From NCBI GenBank assembly GCA_020638335.1, contig JACKIT010000001.1, forward strand, positions 62,001 to 126,000: a stretch of 64,000 nucleotides of DNA, written 5' to 3'. A program made the position numbers and the translations under genes. The DNA is from Rhodospirillales bacterium. GTDB taxonomy: Bacteria > Pseudomonadota > Alphaproteobacteria > Micavibrionales > Micavibrionaceae. Positions 32,935 to 43,104 of this stretch are shown here, piece after piece; position 1 is the stretch's first letter; the number at the start of each line of letters is the position of its first letter. The notes below the pieces were generated by a model, which was not told where the DNA came from, did no database searches, and saw only the letters and a program-made list of their open reading frames with translations.

Positions 32935-34317
32935 ATGAACTTTTTTGAAATTTTCCAAATGCTTGGCGGTAATGTCTGGCTTTATGGCGGGGCTTTTATC
33001 CTTGTCTTGAGTATTCTTGTGTTTGTTCATGAATGGGGCCACTACATTATTGCACGGATGTGCGGCATTCGGGTGGAGACTTTTTCAATTGGCTTTGGGA
33101 AAGAGCTTTTGGGTTTTAATGACAAAAACGGTACGCGCTGGAAAATTGCCATGATTCCGCTTGGGGGATATGTGAAGCTGTTTGGTGATGTTGATCCGGC
33201 CAGTGCAGGGCATGCCGAGGGAACGGAGGATGAGCAGGGTGAAATCCATCCTTTTACCGAGGAAGAAAAGACGCAGGCATTTTTTGCGCAATCGGTATGG
33301 AAGCGTGCGGCGGTGGTGATTGCCGGGCCGGCGATTAATTATATTTTTGCAATTATTATCATGGCAGCCTTGTTTACGTTTAACGGTCAGCCGATAACAC
33401 CGCCTGTGGCGGCGGCGGTGATTGGCGGATCTAGTGCGGATAAAAACGGTTTTTTACCGCATGACAAAATTATTTCCGTTGATGGAAAGTCTATTGATAC
33501 GTTTGAAGACATCCGCCGGGAGATGATGATTGCACTGGATCTGGAAAAGCATTTTGTCGTTGAACGTGAAGGTGAACTGATCGATATTATGGCTGCACCG
33601 GAAAAGCAGGCGCAAGAAGACCGGTTTGGTTTTAAACATAGTCGCGGGCTTTTGGGGCTGATTAGCCCTCGTCACGCTGTTCAGATTGAAAATATCAAGG
33701 AGGTTGACGGACGCAGCTATGATGATGTGATGGCTGTGCGCGCGGCTTTGGTTAAGCGCATGGGGAAAAGCTTTAAAATTGAAATTGAAAACGGGCAGTC
33801 TAAACAATCGCTAGTCGTCAAGCCTTTGCCGGAGTTTAACGAATTTATTGAGACGCCTGAGGCTGAAGAGTATGGCTTCTTGTTTTTGTCGAATGTCGAT
33901 GCGAATGCTTTTGTTCAATATCCGATTCATAAATCAACGTTTGAAGCTGTTAAGCAATGCTGGGTGATTACCCGCGGTACACTTGAGGCTTTGGGGCAAA
34001 TGGTTACTGGCAGTCGTAGTGCAGCTGAGCTTGGCGGGGTGATCCGTATTGGCGCTCTGGCTGGCGATATGGCCAAGCAAGGTATGATTGCTCTCATTAT
34101 GTTTACGGCTTTGCTATCGATTAATCTGGGGCTGATTAATTTGTTTCCTATCCCGATGCTTGATGGCGGACATTTAATGTTTTATGCCTTTGAAGCCGTT
34201 TTAGGGCGTCCAATTCCGGAAAGAATTCAGGAATACGCGTTTCGCGTCGGGTTTGCTTTTCTGATCGGGGTGATGGTGTTTGCCAACCTTAATGACATTA
34301 TGCAGCTTTTACTCTAG
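32935..34317 (+). CDS. rseP: Site-2 intramembrane zinc metalloprotease RseP
   Basis: Inner-membrane protease that cleaves membrane-bound anti-sigma factors and remnant signal peptides. The 460-residue protein has the active site HEWGH at residues 32-36 in the first helix, the conserved GFGKELLGF and IPLGGYVKLFGD segments, a PDZ region with GFLPHDKIISVDG, and the third zinc ligand in PMLDGGHL near residue 412. A second, weaker PDZ-like stretch follows. It stands between dxr and bamA as in most proteobacteria. Confidence 0.95.
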   Translation: MNFFEIFQMLGGNVWLYGGAFILVLSILVFVHEWGHYIIARMCGIRVETFSIGFGKELLGFNDKNGTRWKIAMIPLGGYVKLFGDVDPASAGHAEGTEDEQGEIHPFTEEEKTQAFFAQSVWKRAAVVIAGPAINYIFAIIIMAALFTFNGQPITPPVAAAVIGGSSADKNGFLPHDKIISVDGKSIDTFEDIRREMMIALDLEKHFVVEREGELIDIMAAPEKQAQEDRFGFKHSRGLLGLISPRHAVQIENIKEVDGRSYDDVMAVRAALVKRMGKSFKIEIENGQSKQSLVVKPLPEFNEFIETPEAEEYGFLFLSNVDANAFVQYPIHKSTFEAVKQCWVITRGTLEALGQMVTGSRSAAELGGVIRIGALAGDMAKQGMIALIMFTALLSINLGLINLFPIPMLDGGHLMFYAFEAVLGRPIPERIQEYAFRVGFAFLIGVMVFANLNDIMQLLL

Positions 34318-34489
34318 GTACATGATTTACCTCCCAGGGGCGGTTTTGTCTTAGGGGCTGGTTTTTGTGTAGAAGAATCAGCATAATAAGGTTGTTGTCT
34401 TTTTGCGCTTAACCCGATAAAAATGAACCTACTTTCGGGGCGGCGTTGCTTTCTCGTTTTTGTTTTTACTTTATTGATGGTGATCTCCC

Positions 34490-36757
34490 ATGCGACTGAT
34501 ATACAGATTGTTCATTGGAATTTTGGCTTTGGCTGTGATTGCGCCCTTGAGCGCGTATGCGCAGACCTTGATACGTGAAATTCATATCCAGGGGGCAGAG
34601 CGGATTGAGCCGGAAACTATCCAGTCCTATATGGATATTAAGGTCGGGGACCCCATGACGCGTGAGATGCTTGATGCAGGGCTTAAGAGCTTGTTTGCAA
34701 CAGGGCTTTTTGCTGATGTGACGTTGAGCCAGCAGGGGAGCGCTTTGGTTGTGGATGTGCTTGAAAATCCGGTCATCAATCAGATTGCTTTTGAGGGTAA
34801 TGACAAGATTGAGGATTCCGCGCTTCTGGCCGAGATTCAGATGCGTCCGCGGCAGGTTTTTACCCGTACGCGTGTACAATCTGATGTTTCGCGTCTTTAT
34901 CAGGTTTACCGTCGCTCAGGGCGCTTTTCTGTTGGAATAGAGCCAAAAGTGATTAAGCTGGATCAAAACCGTATTGATTTGGTATTTGAAATTCAGGAAG
35001 GCGATGTCACCAAGGTGGAATCTATCCGTTTTGTTGGTAACAAGCGTTTTGATGACGATCGTTTGCGTAGTGAAATCAGCACGAAAGAATCTGCCTGGTA
35101 TCGCTTTATTTCCTCAGATGATCGGTATGATCCGGACCGTATGGCCTATGATCAGGAGCTGCTTCGTCGTTTTTATCTTGCGCATGGTTATGCGGATTTT
35201 CGCATTCTTTCTGCCGTATCCGAGCTTTCAGATGAGCGGGACCGTTTTTTTATGACCTTTACGGTTGAAGAGGGGAAGCGTTATCGCGTGGGTGAAGTTT
35301 CTATTAATTCTCAATTGCGTAATTTTGAGCCTTCCGTTTTGCGCCCTGAAATCAATATCAAAACCGGCGAGTGGTATAATGCCGATTATGTTCAGGAAAG
35401 CATTGATAATTTGACGAATGCTTTGGGGGATCGCCAATATGCGTTTGTGAATGTACGTCCGGATGTACAACGTAACCGTGAAGAGAATACAGTTGATCTG
35501 GTGTTTAATATTGATGAAACGCCGCGTGTGTTTGTTGAGCGGATTGAAGTGAACGGTAATATGCGGACGCTCGATAAGGTTGTGCGCCGTGAGTTTGAAC
35601 TGGTTGAAGGGGATCCGTTCAACAAATCGAAATTGGCAAAATCTGAGCAGAATATCCGTAATTTGGATTTCTTTGAAACGGCTGAGGTTACTACGAAGCC
35701 CGGTTCTGCCCCGGATAAAACCGTTGTCGAGGTTGATGTCAGCGAAAAATCAACCGGGGAACTGTCTATCGGTGCCGGGTTTTCGACGAATGACGGGCCT
35801 TTGGCGGATTTCCGTATTCGTGAACGCAACTTGCTTGGTAAGGGACAGGATTTGTCATTGGCGACTGTTGTTGCGGGAAAACGCACCGAATTTGATGTCA
35901 GCTTTACGGAACCGTATTTTCTTGATCGGGATGTGTCTGCGGGCTTTAGCGCCTTTCATATGACACGGGATTACCAAGATGAGAGTTCGTATGATCAGCG
36001 CCGCACCGGTGGCGGGGTGCATATGGGCTATCCGCTTTCTGAGCGTTGGCGTCAGGGTTTGCGTTATCGTATGGAACGTAACGAAATTACCGATGTGCAA
36101 AGTGATGCGTCTCGCTTTATTCGTGGTCAGGAAGGGAAGCGGGATACGTCTGCGCTGTCGCAGAGTTTGACCTATGATAGCCGTGATAGCACGATCTTTC
36201 CGACAGAGGGCTTGTTATACTGGCTGAATGCAGAAGTGGCTGGTTTGGGCGGTGACGCCAAGTATGTTTCCGGGAAAACGGGCGTGTCTTATTACTATCC
36301 GGTGTTTGATCAGGTGGTTTTGAATGCTATGGCCGAAACCGGGATTATTGAAGGGTATAGCGATACGGATGTTCAGATTAATGAGCGTTATTATCTGGGT
36401 GGTAGCACGCTTCGCGGTTTTGAAAGCGCAGGCGTCGGGCCGCGTGACCTGACTACCGGTGATGCTCTTGGCGGTCAGGTCTTTTATCGCGGAACGCTGG
36501 AAAGCTCTTTTCCGATTGGTTTGCCAAGTGAGCTTGGCATTTCAGGACATGTATTTGGCGATGTCGGGACGTTGACAGAGTTGGATGATAATGGCCCGGA
36601 AATTCAAGATGAGGCTAGTTTACGGGCCAGCTTGGGATTTGGGCTGTCATGGCGCTCTCCATTCGGGCCTGTACGTGCAGATTTTGCTGTGCCGGTTTCC
36701 AAGGAAGACTTTGACCAAGAAGAGCATTTCAGATTTAACTTTGGCACACGCTTTTAA
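34490..36757 (+). CDS. bamA: Outer membrane protein assembly factor BamA
   Basis: Central barrel of the machine that inserts beta-barrel proteins into the outer membrane. The 755-residue precursor starts with a signal peptide (LIYRLFIGILALAVIAPLSAYA, cleavage before QTL), followed by five POTRA domains (residues about 25-420) and a C-terminal 16-strand barrel. The lid-lock and loop-6 motif region has GSTLRGFESAGVGPRD (the conserved RGF). The last residue is Phe (FGTRF), as expected of the outer-membrane signal. It follows a 172-bp gap with no clear promoter. Confidence 0.96.
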   Translation: MRLIYRLFIGILALAVIAPLSAYAQTLIREIHIQGAERIEPETIQSYMDIKVGDPMTREMLDAGLKSLFATGLFADVTLSQQGSALVVDVLENPVINQIAFEGNDKIEDSALLAEIQMRPRQVFTRTRVQSDVSRLYQVYRRSGRFSVGIEPKVIKLDQNRIDLVFEIQEGDVTKVESIRFVGNKRFDDDRLRSEISTKESAWYRFISSDDRYDPDRMAYDQELLRRFYLAHGYADFRILSAVSELSDERDRFFMTFTVEEGKRYRVGEVSINSQLRNFEPSVLRPEINIKTGEWYNADYVQESIDNLTNALGDRQYAFVNVRPDVQRNREENTVDLVFNIDETPRVFVERIEVNGNMRTLDKVVRREFELVEGDPFNKSKLAKSEQNIRNLDFFETAEVTTKPGSAPDKTVVEVDVSEKSTGELSIGAGFSTNDGPLADFRIRERNLLGKGQDLSLATVVAGKRTEFDVSFTEPYFLDRDVSAGFSAFHMTRDYQDESSYDQRRTGGGVHMGYPLSERWRQGLRYRMERNEITDVQSDASRFIRGQEGKRDTSALSQSLTYDSRDSTIFPTEGLLYWLNAEVAGLGGDAKYVSGKTGVSYYYPVFDQVVLNAMAETGIIEGYSDTDVQINERYYLGGSTLRGFESAGVGPRDLTTGDALGGQVFYRGTLESSFPIGLPSELGISGHVFGDVGTLTELDDNGPEIQDEASLRASLGFGLSWRSPFGPVRADFAVPVSKEDFDQEEHFRFNFGTRF

Positions 36758-36811
36758 ATCTGATACTCATGCAAGGCGTTATAATTTTGTTATAGCTATG
36801 AAGTGGGTATC

Positions 36812-37351
36812 ATGCGTTTATTTTGTCTGTTCTTAAGTTTTTTCAGCGTTTTTATATGGCCTGTGTACTCGCACGCAGCGGGGTCTATCGGTGTTGTTGA
36901 TGTTGCTTACATTTTGAGTAAATCGCAAGCGGCTCAGAATATTCAAGCACAGCGCCAGAGTATACGGGAGGCCTTTTTAGCTGATATTTCCAAGACCGAG
37001 CAGGCTTTGCGGGCGGAAGAAAAAGAAATTCTTGATCAGAGCGGTAAGATTCCACAAGAAGATTATTTGAAACTTCGTCAGGCCTATGAGGCTAATCTCC
37101 TTGAATTGCGTAAAGATGCACAACAAAAGAAGAGAGCCTTGGAAGAAGCTTCTAATGTGGCTATGAATGTGTTGCGCGAAGAGCTTTATGTTGTTGTGCA
37201 AGAGATTGCCAATGAGCGGGGATTCGAGTTGGTGATTTCTAATAAAAATGTCATTGCTGGTGAGAAGTCGCTTGATATTACCAAAGAGACGCTTGAGATA
37301 ATTAATAAAAATTTGAAGGAAGTGCCTTTGAAAATTGAGGAGGTCGAATAG
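36812..37351 (+). CDS. skp: Periplasmic chaperone Skp/OmpH
   Basis: Holds unfolded outer-membrane proteins in the periplasm on the way to BamA. The 179-residue precursor has a signal peptide (RLFCLFLSFFSVFIWPVYSHA), the head strand GSIGVVDVAYILSKSQAAQ, a long charged coiled-coil (about 60-130) and the closing ERGFELVISNKNVI segment, which is the OmpH pattern. ATG 36812 gives the best signal peptide; GTG 36803 is in frame. The stop overlaps the lpxD start by one base. Confidence 0.92.
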   Translation: MRLFCLFLSFFSVFIWPVYSHAAGSIGVVDVAYILSKSQAAQNIQAQRQSIREAFLADISKTEQALRAEEKEILDQSGKIPQEDYLKLRQAYEANLLELRKDAQQKKRALEEASNVAMNVLREELYVVVQEIANERGFELVISNKNVIAGEKSLDITKETLEIINKNLKEVPLKIEEVE

Positions 37352-38373
37352 TGGCGGACTCTCGGTTTTTTGTGAAATCCAAGGATTTTAGCTTGCGGGA
37401 GCTTGCGGAACTGACCGGATCTGAACTCGGGACCGGGGCTGCACCTGAACGTGTTTTGAGTGATGTGGCGCCTTTGGATGTAGCCGGGCCGAATGATCTG
37501 AGTTTTCTTGATAACGTTAAATATAAAGACCAATTTTTGACGACGAGGGCCGGGGCATGTTTTGTGCACCCGTCTGTGGCGGAATTGGCTCCTCAAGGTG
37601 TGTGTTTATTGCTTAATGCGCATCCATATAAAGCTTATGCGGTGGCGGCGCAGGCGTTTTATCCTGATATTAAACCGAAAGGTAAAGTGTCAGCGCAGGC
37701 GCATATTGATCCGTCTGCGATAGTTGGCGCTGAATGTATAATTGGGCCGGGCGTGGTGATTGGTGCTGGTGCCGAGATTGGCGAGAAAAGCTGGATTGAG
37801 GCTAATAGCGTTATTGGTGAGTATGTACGTATTGGCGCACATGTGCGTATTGGTTCGAATGCGACCCTTTCGCATTGCCATATTGGTGATTATACGCGGT
37901 TGTATCCCGGTGTGCGCGTAGGGCAGGATGGTTTTGGGTTTGCTATTGATCCTAAAGGACATGTGAAAGTTCCTCAGTTGGGTCGGGTGATTATTGAGGA
38001 TCATGTCGAAATTGGCGCAAATACAACGATTGATCGCGGCGCCGGGCCTGATACGGTGATTGGGCAGGGCACATGGATCGATAATCTGGTGCAGATTGGT
38101 CATAATGTTCAAATCGGCCAGGGTTGCGTGATTGTTGCACAAGTGGGAATTTCCGGTTCATCGGTGATTGAGGATTTTGTTGCGATTGGTGGTCAGGCTG
38201 GTATTACCGGGCATTTGCACATTGGCAGTGGTGCGCGTATTGCTGCGCAATCTGGTGTTATGCGCAACGTGCCGGCGGGAGAAGAATATATGGGATCTCC
38301 GGCGATGCCTATTCGCGAGACTATGAAACAGGTTGCTTTACTGAAGCGTTTGACTAAAAAGAATAAAGGATAA
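37351..38373 (+). CDS. lpxD: UDP-3-O-(3-hydroxyacyl)glucosamine N-acyltransferase
   Basis: Third step of lipid A synthesis: adds the N-linked hydroxyacyl chain. The 340-residue protein has the uridine-binding N-terminal domain (about 1-100) and then a left-handed beta-helix of hexapeptide repeats (IDPSAIVGAECIIGPGVVIGAG...). The catalytic His lies in DNLVQIGHNVQIGQG, and IDRGAGPDTVIGQGTWIDN is typical. The start is GTG 37351, coupled to the skp stop. Order lpxD-fabZ-lpxA is conserved. Confidence 0.96.
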   Translation: MADSRFFVKSKDFSLRELAELTGSELGTGAAPERVLSDVAPLDVAGPNDLSFLDNVKYKDQFLTTRAGACFVHPSVAELAPQGVCLLLNAHPYKAYAVAAQAFYPDIKPKGKVSAQAHIDPSAIVGAECIIGPGVVIGAGAEIGEKSWIEANSVIGEYVRIGAHVRIGSNATLSHCHIGDYTRLYPGVRVGQDGFGFAIDPKGHVKVPQLGRVIIEDHVEIGANTTIDRGAGPDTVIGQGTWIDNLVQIGHNVQIGQGCVIVAQVGISGSSVIEDFVAIGGQAGITGHLHIGSGARIAAQSGVMRNVPAGEEYMGSPAMPIRETMKQVALLKRLTKKNKG

Positions 38374-38403
38374 TTTTGGTAGAGTTATAGGATTGATGAG
38401 ATC

Positions 38404-38853
38404 ATGAGCACAATTGATATAAACCGCATTATGGAGATGATTCCACACCGTTATCCTATTTTACTGGTGGATAGGGTTCTTGAATTGATGCCTGGTGAGA
38501 GTGCAACAAGCCTTAAAAATGTGACGATGAATGAGCCGCATTTTATGGGGCATTTCCCGGGGTATCCTGTTATGCCGGGGGTTTTGATTGTTGAGGCGAT
38601 GGCTCAGACAGCGGCGATCGTTGTTGTGGAAGCTTTGGGCGCGCAGGCGGAAGGCAAAGTTGTTTATTTTATGACGATCGACAATGCGCGGTTTCGCCGG
38701 CCGGTGACGCCTGGTGATTCCCTACATATTCATGTTGAAAAGTTGCAATCACGCGCTCATGTCTGGAAGTTTAAGGGTACGGCTATAGTTGAGGGGAAGG
38801 TTTGTGCGGAGGCAACGTTTAGCGCAATGATCACCGACAAGGAATCGGCTTAG
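38404..38853 (+). CDS. fabZ: 3-hydroxyacyl-[acyl-carrier-protein] dehydratase FabZ
   Basis: Dehydrates 3-hydroxyacyl-ACP in fatty acid elongation and so competes with LpxA/LpxD for hydroxyacyl-ACP. The 149-residue hot-dog-fold protein has IPHRYPILLVDRVLE and the active-site segment FMGHFPGYPVMPGVLIVEAMAQ, with the catalytic His and Glu. Length and motifs are normal. Confidence 0.97.
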   Translation: MSTIDINRIMEMIPHRYPILLVDRVLELMPGESATSLKNVTMNEPHFMGHFPGYPVMPGVLIVEAMAQTAAIVVVEALGAQAEGKVVYFMTIDNARFRRPVTPGDSLHIHVEKLQSRAHVWKFKGTAIVEGKVCAEATFSAMITDKESA

Positions 38854-38943
38854 CTCTTCTTCTTTAATATGTAACGCGGTGCAACAATCCGTGATTTGTG
38901 CGAAGGCCTTTCTAAGCCTAGTATTTTGAAAAAAGGTCAAGAT

Positions 38944-39747
38944 ATGAGTTCTTCCCAAATTCACCCCAGCGCCATTATTGATGAAAAGGCTGTGCTGGCT
39001 GATGGTGTCAAAATCGGTCCATATTGCGTGGTTGGCCCGGATGTTTCTTTGGGCGTGGGCGTGGAGTTAAAGTCCCATGTTGTGATTGATGGGTGCACCG
39101 AGATTGGTGCAGGCTGTGTGATCTATCCTTTTGTATCCTTAGGGGCGGCGCCACAGGATTTAAAATATAATGGTGAAAAATCCAGACTTATTATTGGCGA
39201 AAACAATATAATCCGCGAACATACGACGATGAATCCAGGTACTGCGGATGGAGGGATGGTGACACGTGTTGGCGATAATAACCTGTTTATGATGGCGACG
39301 CATGTGGCGCATGATTGTCAGGTGGGCAATAATGTGATTATGGCGAACAATGCGACATTGGGTGGACACGTACAGGTTGGTGATTTTGTGATTATCGGCG
39401 GCCTGGCGGCTGTGCATCAGTTTGTGCGTATTGGTGATCATGCTATTATTGGCGGGATGTCTGGTGTTGAAAATGACGTAATCCCTTATGGCAGGGTTAA
39501 GGGTGAGCGGGCGCATTTGCATGGCCTGAACCTGATTGGCTTGGAGCGTAGAGGGTTTCAAAAAGAAGAGATCCGTCATTTGCAACGCGCCTATAATCAG
39601 CTTTTTGGTGATGAGGGGACGATGGATCAGCGCATCGAAAGCGTATATGAAGATTACTCTGGGGATGAAACCGTTGTAAAAATTATTGAATTTGCCAAGG
39701 CCAAGGACAAGTTTCCGTTATGTCAGCCGCCGAAGAAAAGCGCCTAG
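38944..39747 (+). CDS. lpxA: UDP-N-acetylglucosamine acyltransferase
   Basis: First step of lipid A synthesis: acylates UDP-GlcNAc at O-3. The 267-residue left-handed beta-helix protein begins IHPSAIIDEKAVLADGVKIGPYCVVGPDV; the catalytic His is in MMATHVAHDCQVGNN, and the C-terminal helical part starts LNLIGLERRGF. ATG 38944, with AAGG upstream, is the start; the frame is open 48 bases further up but those residues do not fit. It overlaps lpxI by 28 bases. Confidence 0.96.
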   Translation: MSSSQIHPSAIIDEKAVLADGVKIGPYCVVGPDVSLGVGVELKSHVVIDGCTEIGAGCVIYPFVSLGAAPQDLKYNGEKSRLIIGENNIIREHTTMNPGTADGGMVTRVGDNNLFMMATHVAHDCQVGNNVIMANNATLGGHVQVGDFVIIGGLAAVHQFVRIGDHAIIGGMSGVENDVIPYGRVKGERAHLHGLNLIGLERRGFQKEEIRHLQRAYNQLFGDEGTMDQRIESVYEDYSGDETVVKIIEFAKAKDKFPLCQPPKKSA

Positions 39748-40565
39748 AGGGTTTATCACGCATTGGAATACTTGCGGGTGGCGGCACGTTGCCGCGAATG
39801 CTGGTTGCTGCGTGCCAGGATAAGGGCATTGAACCGTTTATCGTCGCATTTGAGGGTCAAACGGACCTTGAGACACCGGGTGAACTGGATCATATTTGGG
39901 TGCGTCTGGGCGCTACCAATAAGATTATACGAACGTTACGGACGCGCGGCATTCTGGATTTGGTGATGCTGGGTTCTATCCGCAGGCCATCCTTGAGTGA
40001 GTTGAAGCCTGATTTTAAAACTGTTGAGTTTTTTGCCAAAGAAGGCTGGAAGAGTCTTGGGGATGATAGCTTGCTGCGGGCGTTGCGTCGTTTTCTTGAA
40101 AATGAAGGTTTCATTTTGCATGGTGCACAGAAATTTATACCGGAGTTATTGGCTCCGGAAGGTGTTATTGGGTGCGTAAAGCCTCAGGCGGCGCAGCAGC
40201 GTGATATTGCGCGCGGGATTGAGGTCCTTAAAGCATTGAGCGGTCAGGATGTTGGGCAAGCTGTGGTGGTTCAAAATGGTCATGTTCTGGGCATTGAGGG
40301 AGCGGAAGGGACGGATGGTTTGATCCGTCGATGTGGTGAGTTGCAACGGAAGGGGCGCGGCGGGGTTTTGGTGAAGCTTTGTAAAGATACGCAGGATCAG
40401 GATCTTGATTTGCCGACAATTGGCCCGCACACTGTAGATAACGTGATTCAAGCTGGTTTTAGTGGTTTGGCGGTGCATGCAGGAAAGAGTTTTATTAGTC
40501 AAATTGATGATGTGCGCGAAAAAGCCGATAGCGCAGGTGTGTTTGTTATGGGGATTAGTCCTTAA
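39720..40565 (+). CDS. lpxI: UDP-2,3-diacylglucosamine pyrophosphatase LpxI
   Basis: Fourth step of lipid A synthesis: cleaves UDP-2,3-diacylglucosamine to lipid X. The 281-residue protein is of the LpxI (DUF1009) type, which replaces LpxH in most alphaproteobacteria: N-terminal IGILAGGGTLPRMLVAACQDKG, then LVMLGSIRRPSLSELKPDF and the C-terminal GGVLVKLCKDTQDQDLDLPTIGPHTV with the catalytic Asp region. It overlaps lpxA by 28 bases and is 12 bases from lpxB. Confidence 0.95.
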   Translation: MSAAEEKRLEGLSRIGILAGGGTLPRMLVAACQDKGIEPFIVAFEGQTDLETPGELDHIWVRLGATNKIIRTLRTRGILDLVMLGSIRRPSLSELKPDFKTVEFFAKEGWKSLGDDSLLRALRRFLENEGFILHGAQKFIPELLAPEGVIGCVKPQAAQQRDIARGIEVLKALSGQDVGQAVVVQNGHVLGIEGAEGTDGLIRRCGELQRKGRGGVLVKLCKDTQDQDLDLPTIGPHTVDNVIQAGFSGLAVHAGKSFISQIDDVREKADSAGVFVMGISP

Positions 40566-40577
40566 GGAGCTTGAGTG

Positions 40578-41735
40578 ATGAGCAAATCTGTATTTTTTAT
40601 TGCGGGAGAGGCTTCCGGAGATTCTCTTGGTGCCTCGCTTATACGGGGTTTGAAAAAGCGCGAAGGGGATTTAGTCAGGTTTTCAGGGATTGGCGGTCCA
40701 CTCATGGGGGAGCAAGGACTTAAGAGTCTTTTTCCTATGGATGATCTTTGTGTGATGGGGCTTTGGGAGGTGATTTGGCAGCTCCCGAGGTTGCTCAGGC
40801 TTATTCAAGGCACTGTCGAGGAAATTGAAAAATGTGCGCCTGACGTTGTTGTTACGATTGATTTGCCGGATTTTAATTTTGAGGTGGCGCAGCGTTTGAA
40901 AAAACGGGGCATTTTTAAAGGTAAGATTGTTCATTATGTCGCGCCAAGTGTTTGGGCATGGCGGTCGGGGCGGGCAAAGAAGATTGCCGGCTACCTTGAC
41001 GGTTTGATGTGCTTGTTTCCATTTGAGCCTGCGTATTTTTCAGAGCATGGGCTTGATGCGGCTTATGTCGGGCATCCTTTGATTGAGGTTGATACGGCGG
41101 CTTTGGATCCAAAAGGTTTTCGAGAAGATCTTCATATTCAAGATGGTGCGTTGTGCTTGGGAGTGCTTTTTGGTAGCCGGGAACGCGAATTGAGGTCGTT
41201 GTCAAAACCATTTTTGGAGACTATTGGCGCATTGCATGAGCAATATGAAAATTTACAATTGATTGCGCCTACATTGCCGTCGCTTGAATATAACGTTACA
41301 AATTTATTGAGCGGTATCGATGTTCCTTGCAACATTGTTAAAGATCAGAATTCTAAATGGGATGCGTTGGCATCGTGTGATGTGGCGTTGGCGGCATCAG
41401 GGACGGTTGCGCTTGAGCTGTCTTATTTAGGCGTACCGCATATTATCGGTTATAAGGCGCATCCGCTGACGGCATTGATTTTGAAACTTGTTGTGAAGAC
41501 TAAATATGCTCATTTGGCTAATATTTTGCTGAATGAAGAGGTCGTGCCGGAATATTTGCAGACAAAATGCAGCGCTGGCAAGCTTACGCGGGCGATGATG
41601 CGGCTGTTGCGCTATCCGGAAGAGCAAGTAAAGCAAAAGCAGGCGTTTGCCCGGTTGCATGAAAAATTGCAACTTGGGGTTGGTGAAACGCCTAGTGAAA
41701 GAGCCGCCGCTTATGTTTTGCGTATGGCTGCGTAA
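40578..41735 (+). CDS. lpxB: Lipid-A-disaccharide synthase
   Basis: Joins lipid X and UDP-2,3-diacylglucosamine to the disaccharide core of lipid A at the inner membrane face. The 385-residue GT-B glycosyltransferase has FFIAGEASGDSLGASLI, FSGIGGPLMGEQGL, YVAPSVWAWRSGRAKKI and HPLIEVD, all conserved. ATG 40578 is preferred over GTG 40575. It ends the lipid A run and is convergent with gltA, 12 bp away. Confidence 0.96.
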   Translation: MSKSVFFIAGEASGDSLGASLIRGLKKREGDLVRFSGIGGPLMGEQGLKSLFPMDDLCVMGLWEVIWQLPRLLRLIQGTVEEIEKCAPDVVVTIDLPDFNFEVAQRLKKRGIFKGKIVHYVAPSVWAWRSGRAKKIAGYLDGLMCLFPFEPAYFSEHGLDAAYVGHPLIEVDTAALDPKGFREDLHIQDGALCLGVLFGSRERELRSLSKPFLETIGALHEQYENLQLIAPTLPSLEYNVTNLLSGIDVPCNIVKDQNSKWDALASCDVALAASGTVALELSYLGVPHIIGYKAHPLTALILKLVVKTKYAHLANILLNEEVVPEYLQTKCSAGKLTRAMMRLLRYPEEQVKQKQAFARLHEKLQLGVGETPSERAAAYVLRMAA

Positions 41736-41747
41736 TCCCGGTTTTTT

Positions 41748-43070
41748 TTATTTCCGTTTATCCATCGGTACGTAAGGACGGGCGACCGGGCCGGTGTAAA
41801 GCTGGCGCGGGCGGCCGATGCGCAATGTTGGCTCCTCGATCATTTCCTTCCACTGAGAAATCCACCCGACTGTACGGGCGACAGCGAAGAGAACCGTGAA
41901 CATTGAGGTCGGGAAGCCCATGGCTTTCAGGATAATGCCGGAATAAAAGTCGACATTCGGGAAGAGCTTGCGGCTGACGAAGTAATCGTCTTCAAGCGCG
42001 ATTCGTTCAAGCTCCATGGCCAGTTCGAGGCGTGGGTCGCTGACCCCCAGATTCTCCAGAACCTGGTCGCAGGATTTTTTAAGCACGGCGGCACGCGGGT
42101 CGAAGTTTTTGTAAACGCGGTGGCCAAAGCCCATAAGGCGGAACGGGTCGTCTTTATCTTTGGCGCGTTTGATAAATTCGGGGATGTTTTTCTTATCACC
42201 AATTTCGTCAAGCATTTCCAAAACGGCCTGGTTGGCGCCGCCATGGGCTGGACCCCATAGCGAGGCGATTCCCGATGAAATACAGGTGAACGGGTTGGCC
42301 TGTGACGAACCGGCGAGGCGTACGGTTGATGTCGAGGCGTTTTGTTCGTGGTCGGCGTGCAGGATAAGAATTTTGTCCATAGCGCTGGCCAAAACCGGGT
42401 TGACCTTATAAGGTTCGGCGGGCAGGCCAAAGCACATATACAGGAAATTTTCCGCGTAGCTGAGATCGTTGCGTGGATACATGAAGGGTTGGCCGACATT
42501 GTATTTATAGGTCATGGCTGCCAGTGTCGGGATTTTGGCAATCAGGCGGTGAGCTGAGATTTCCCGTTGTTCAGGGTCCCAGATATCCAGCGAGTCGTGA
42601 TAGAAGGCCGAGAGTGCGCCGACAATGCCGCACATAACGGCCATGGGGTGGGCGTCGCGGCGGAAACCGCGATAAAAGTAGTTGATCTGTTCATGCACCA
42701 TCGTGTGATAGGTGATGTTGCGTTCAAATTTTTCCATTTCTTGTTTATTAGGAAGGTCGCCGTAAAGAAGAGCGTGGCAGACTTCAAGATAGCTGCTATG
42801 TTCTGCCAGATCTTCGATACTATAGCCGCGATGCATCAAAATGCCTTTATCCCCGTCAATGTAGGTCAGACGAGATTCGCAACTGCCGGTGGAGGTAAAT
42901 CCGGGGTCATAGGTGAAATGTCCCGTCTGTGCGTAAAGCTTTTGCACATCGATAACGCTTGGGCCGGTTGAACCGTCGAGGACGGGCAGTTTATAGCTTT
43001 CGCCGGTTTTGTCGTTAATCAGGGTGAATGTATTTTGGCTTTCAGGTTCTTTACCCATTGGGATCCCCAT
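41748..43070 (-). CDS. gltA: Citrate synthase
   Basis: Entry enzyme of the TCA cycle. The 440-residue hexameric-type protein has the conserved ILHADHEQNASTSTVR with one catalytic His, GPAHGGANQAVLEML, and GFGHRVYKNFDPRA with the second. The N-terminal beta domain is that of the Gram-negative, NADH-sensitive type. It is transcribed towards lpxB and follows gltX on the same strand with a 95-bp gap. Confidence 0.97.
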   Translation of the reverse strand: MGIPMGKEPESQNTFTLINDKTGESYKLPVLDGSTGPSVIDVQKLYAQTGHFTYDPGFTSTGSCESRLTYIDGDKGILMHRGYSIEDLAEHSSYLEVCHALLYGDLPNKQEMEKFERNITYHTMVHEQINYFYRGFRRDAHPMAVMCGIVGALSAFYHDSLDIWDPEQREISAHRLIAKIPTLAAMTYKYNVGQPFMYPRNDLSYAENFLYMCFGLPAEPYKVNPVLASAMDKILILHADHEQNASTSTVRLAGSSQANPFTCISSGIASLWGPAHGGANQAVLEMLDEIGDKKNIPEFIKRAKDKDDPFRLMGFGHRVYKNFDPRAAVLKKSCDQVLENLGVSDPRLELAMELERIALEDDYFVSRKLFPNVDFYSGIILKAMGFPTSMFTVLFAVARTVGWISQWKEMIEEPTLRIGRPRQLYTGPVARPYVPMDKRK

Positions 43071-43104
43071 ATCGTTTTTTGTTTAATTGTATTGTATTGA
43101 AAAT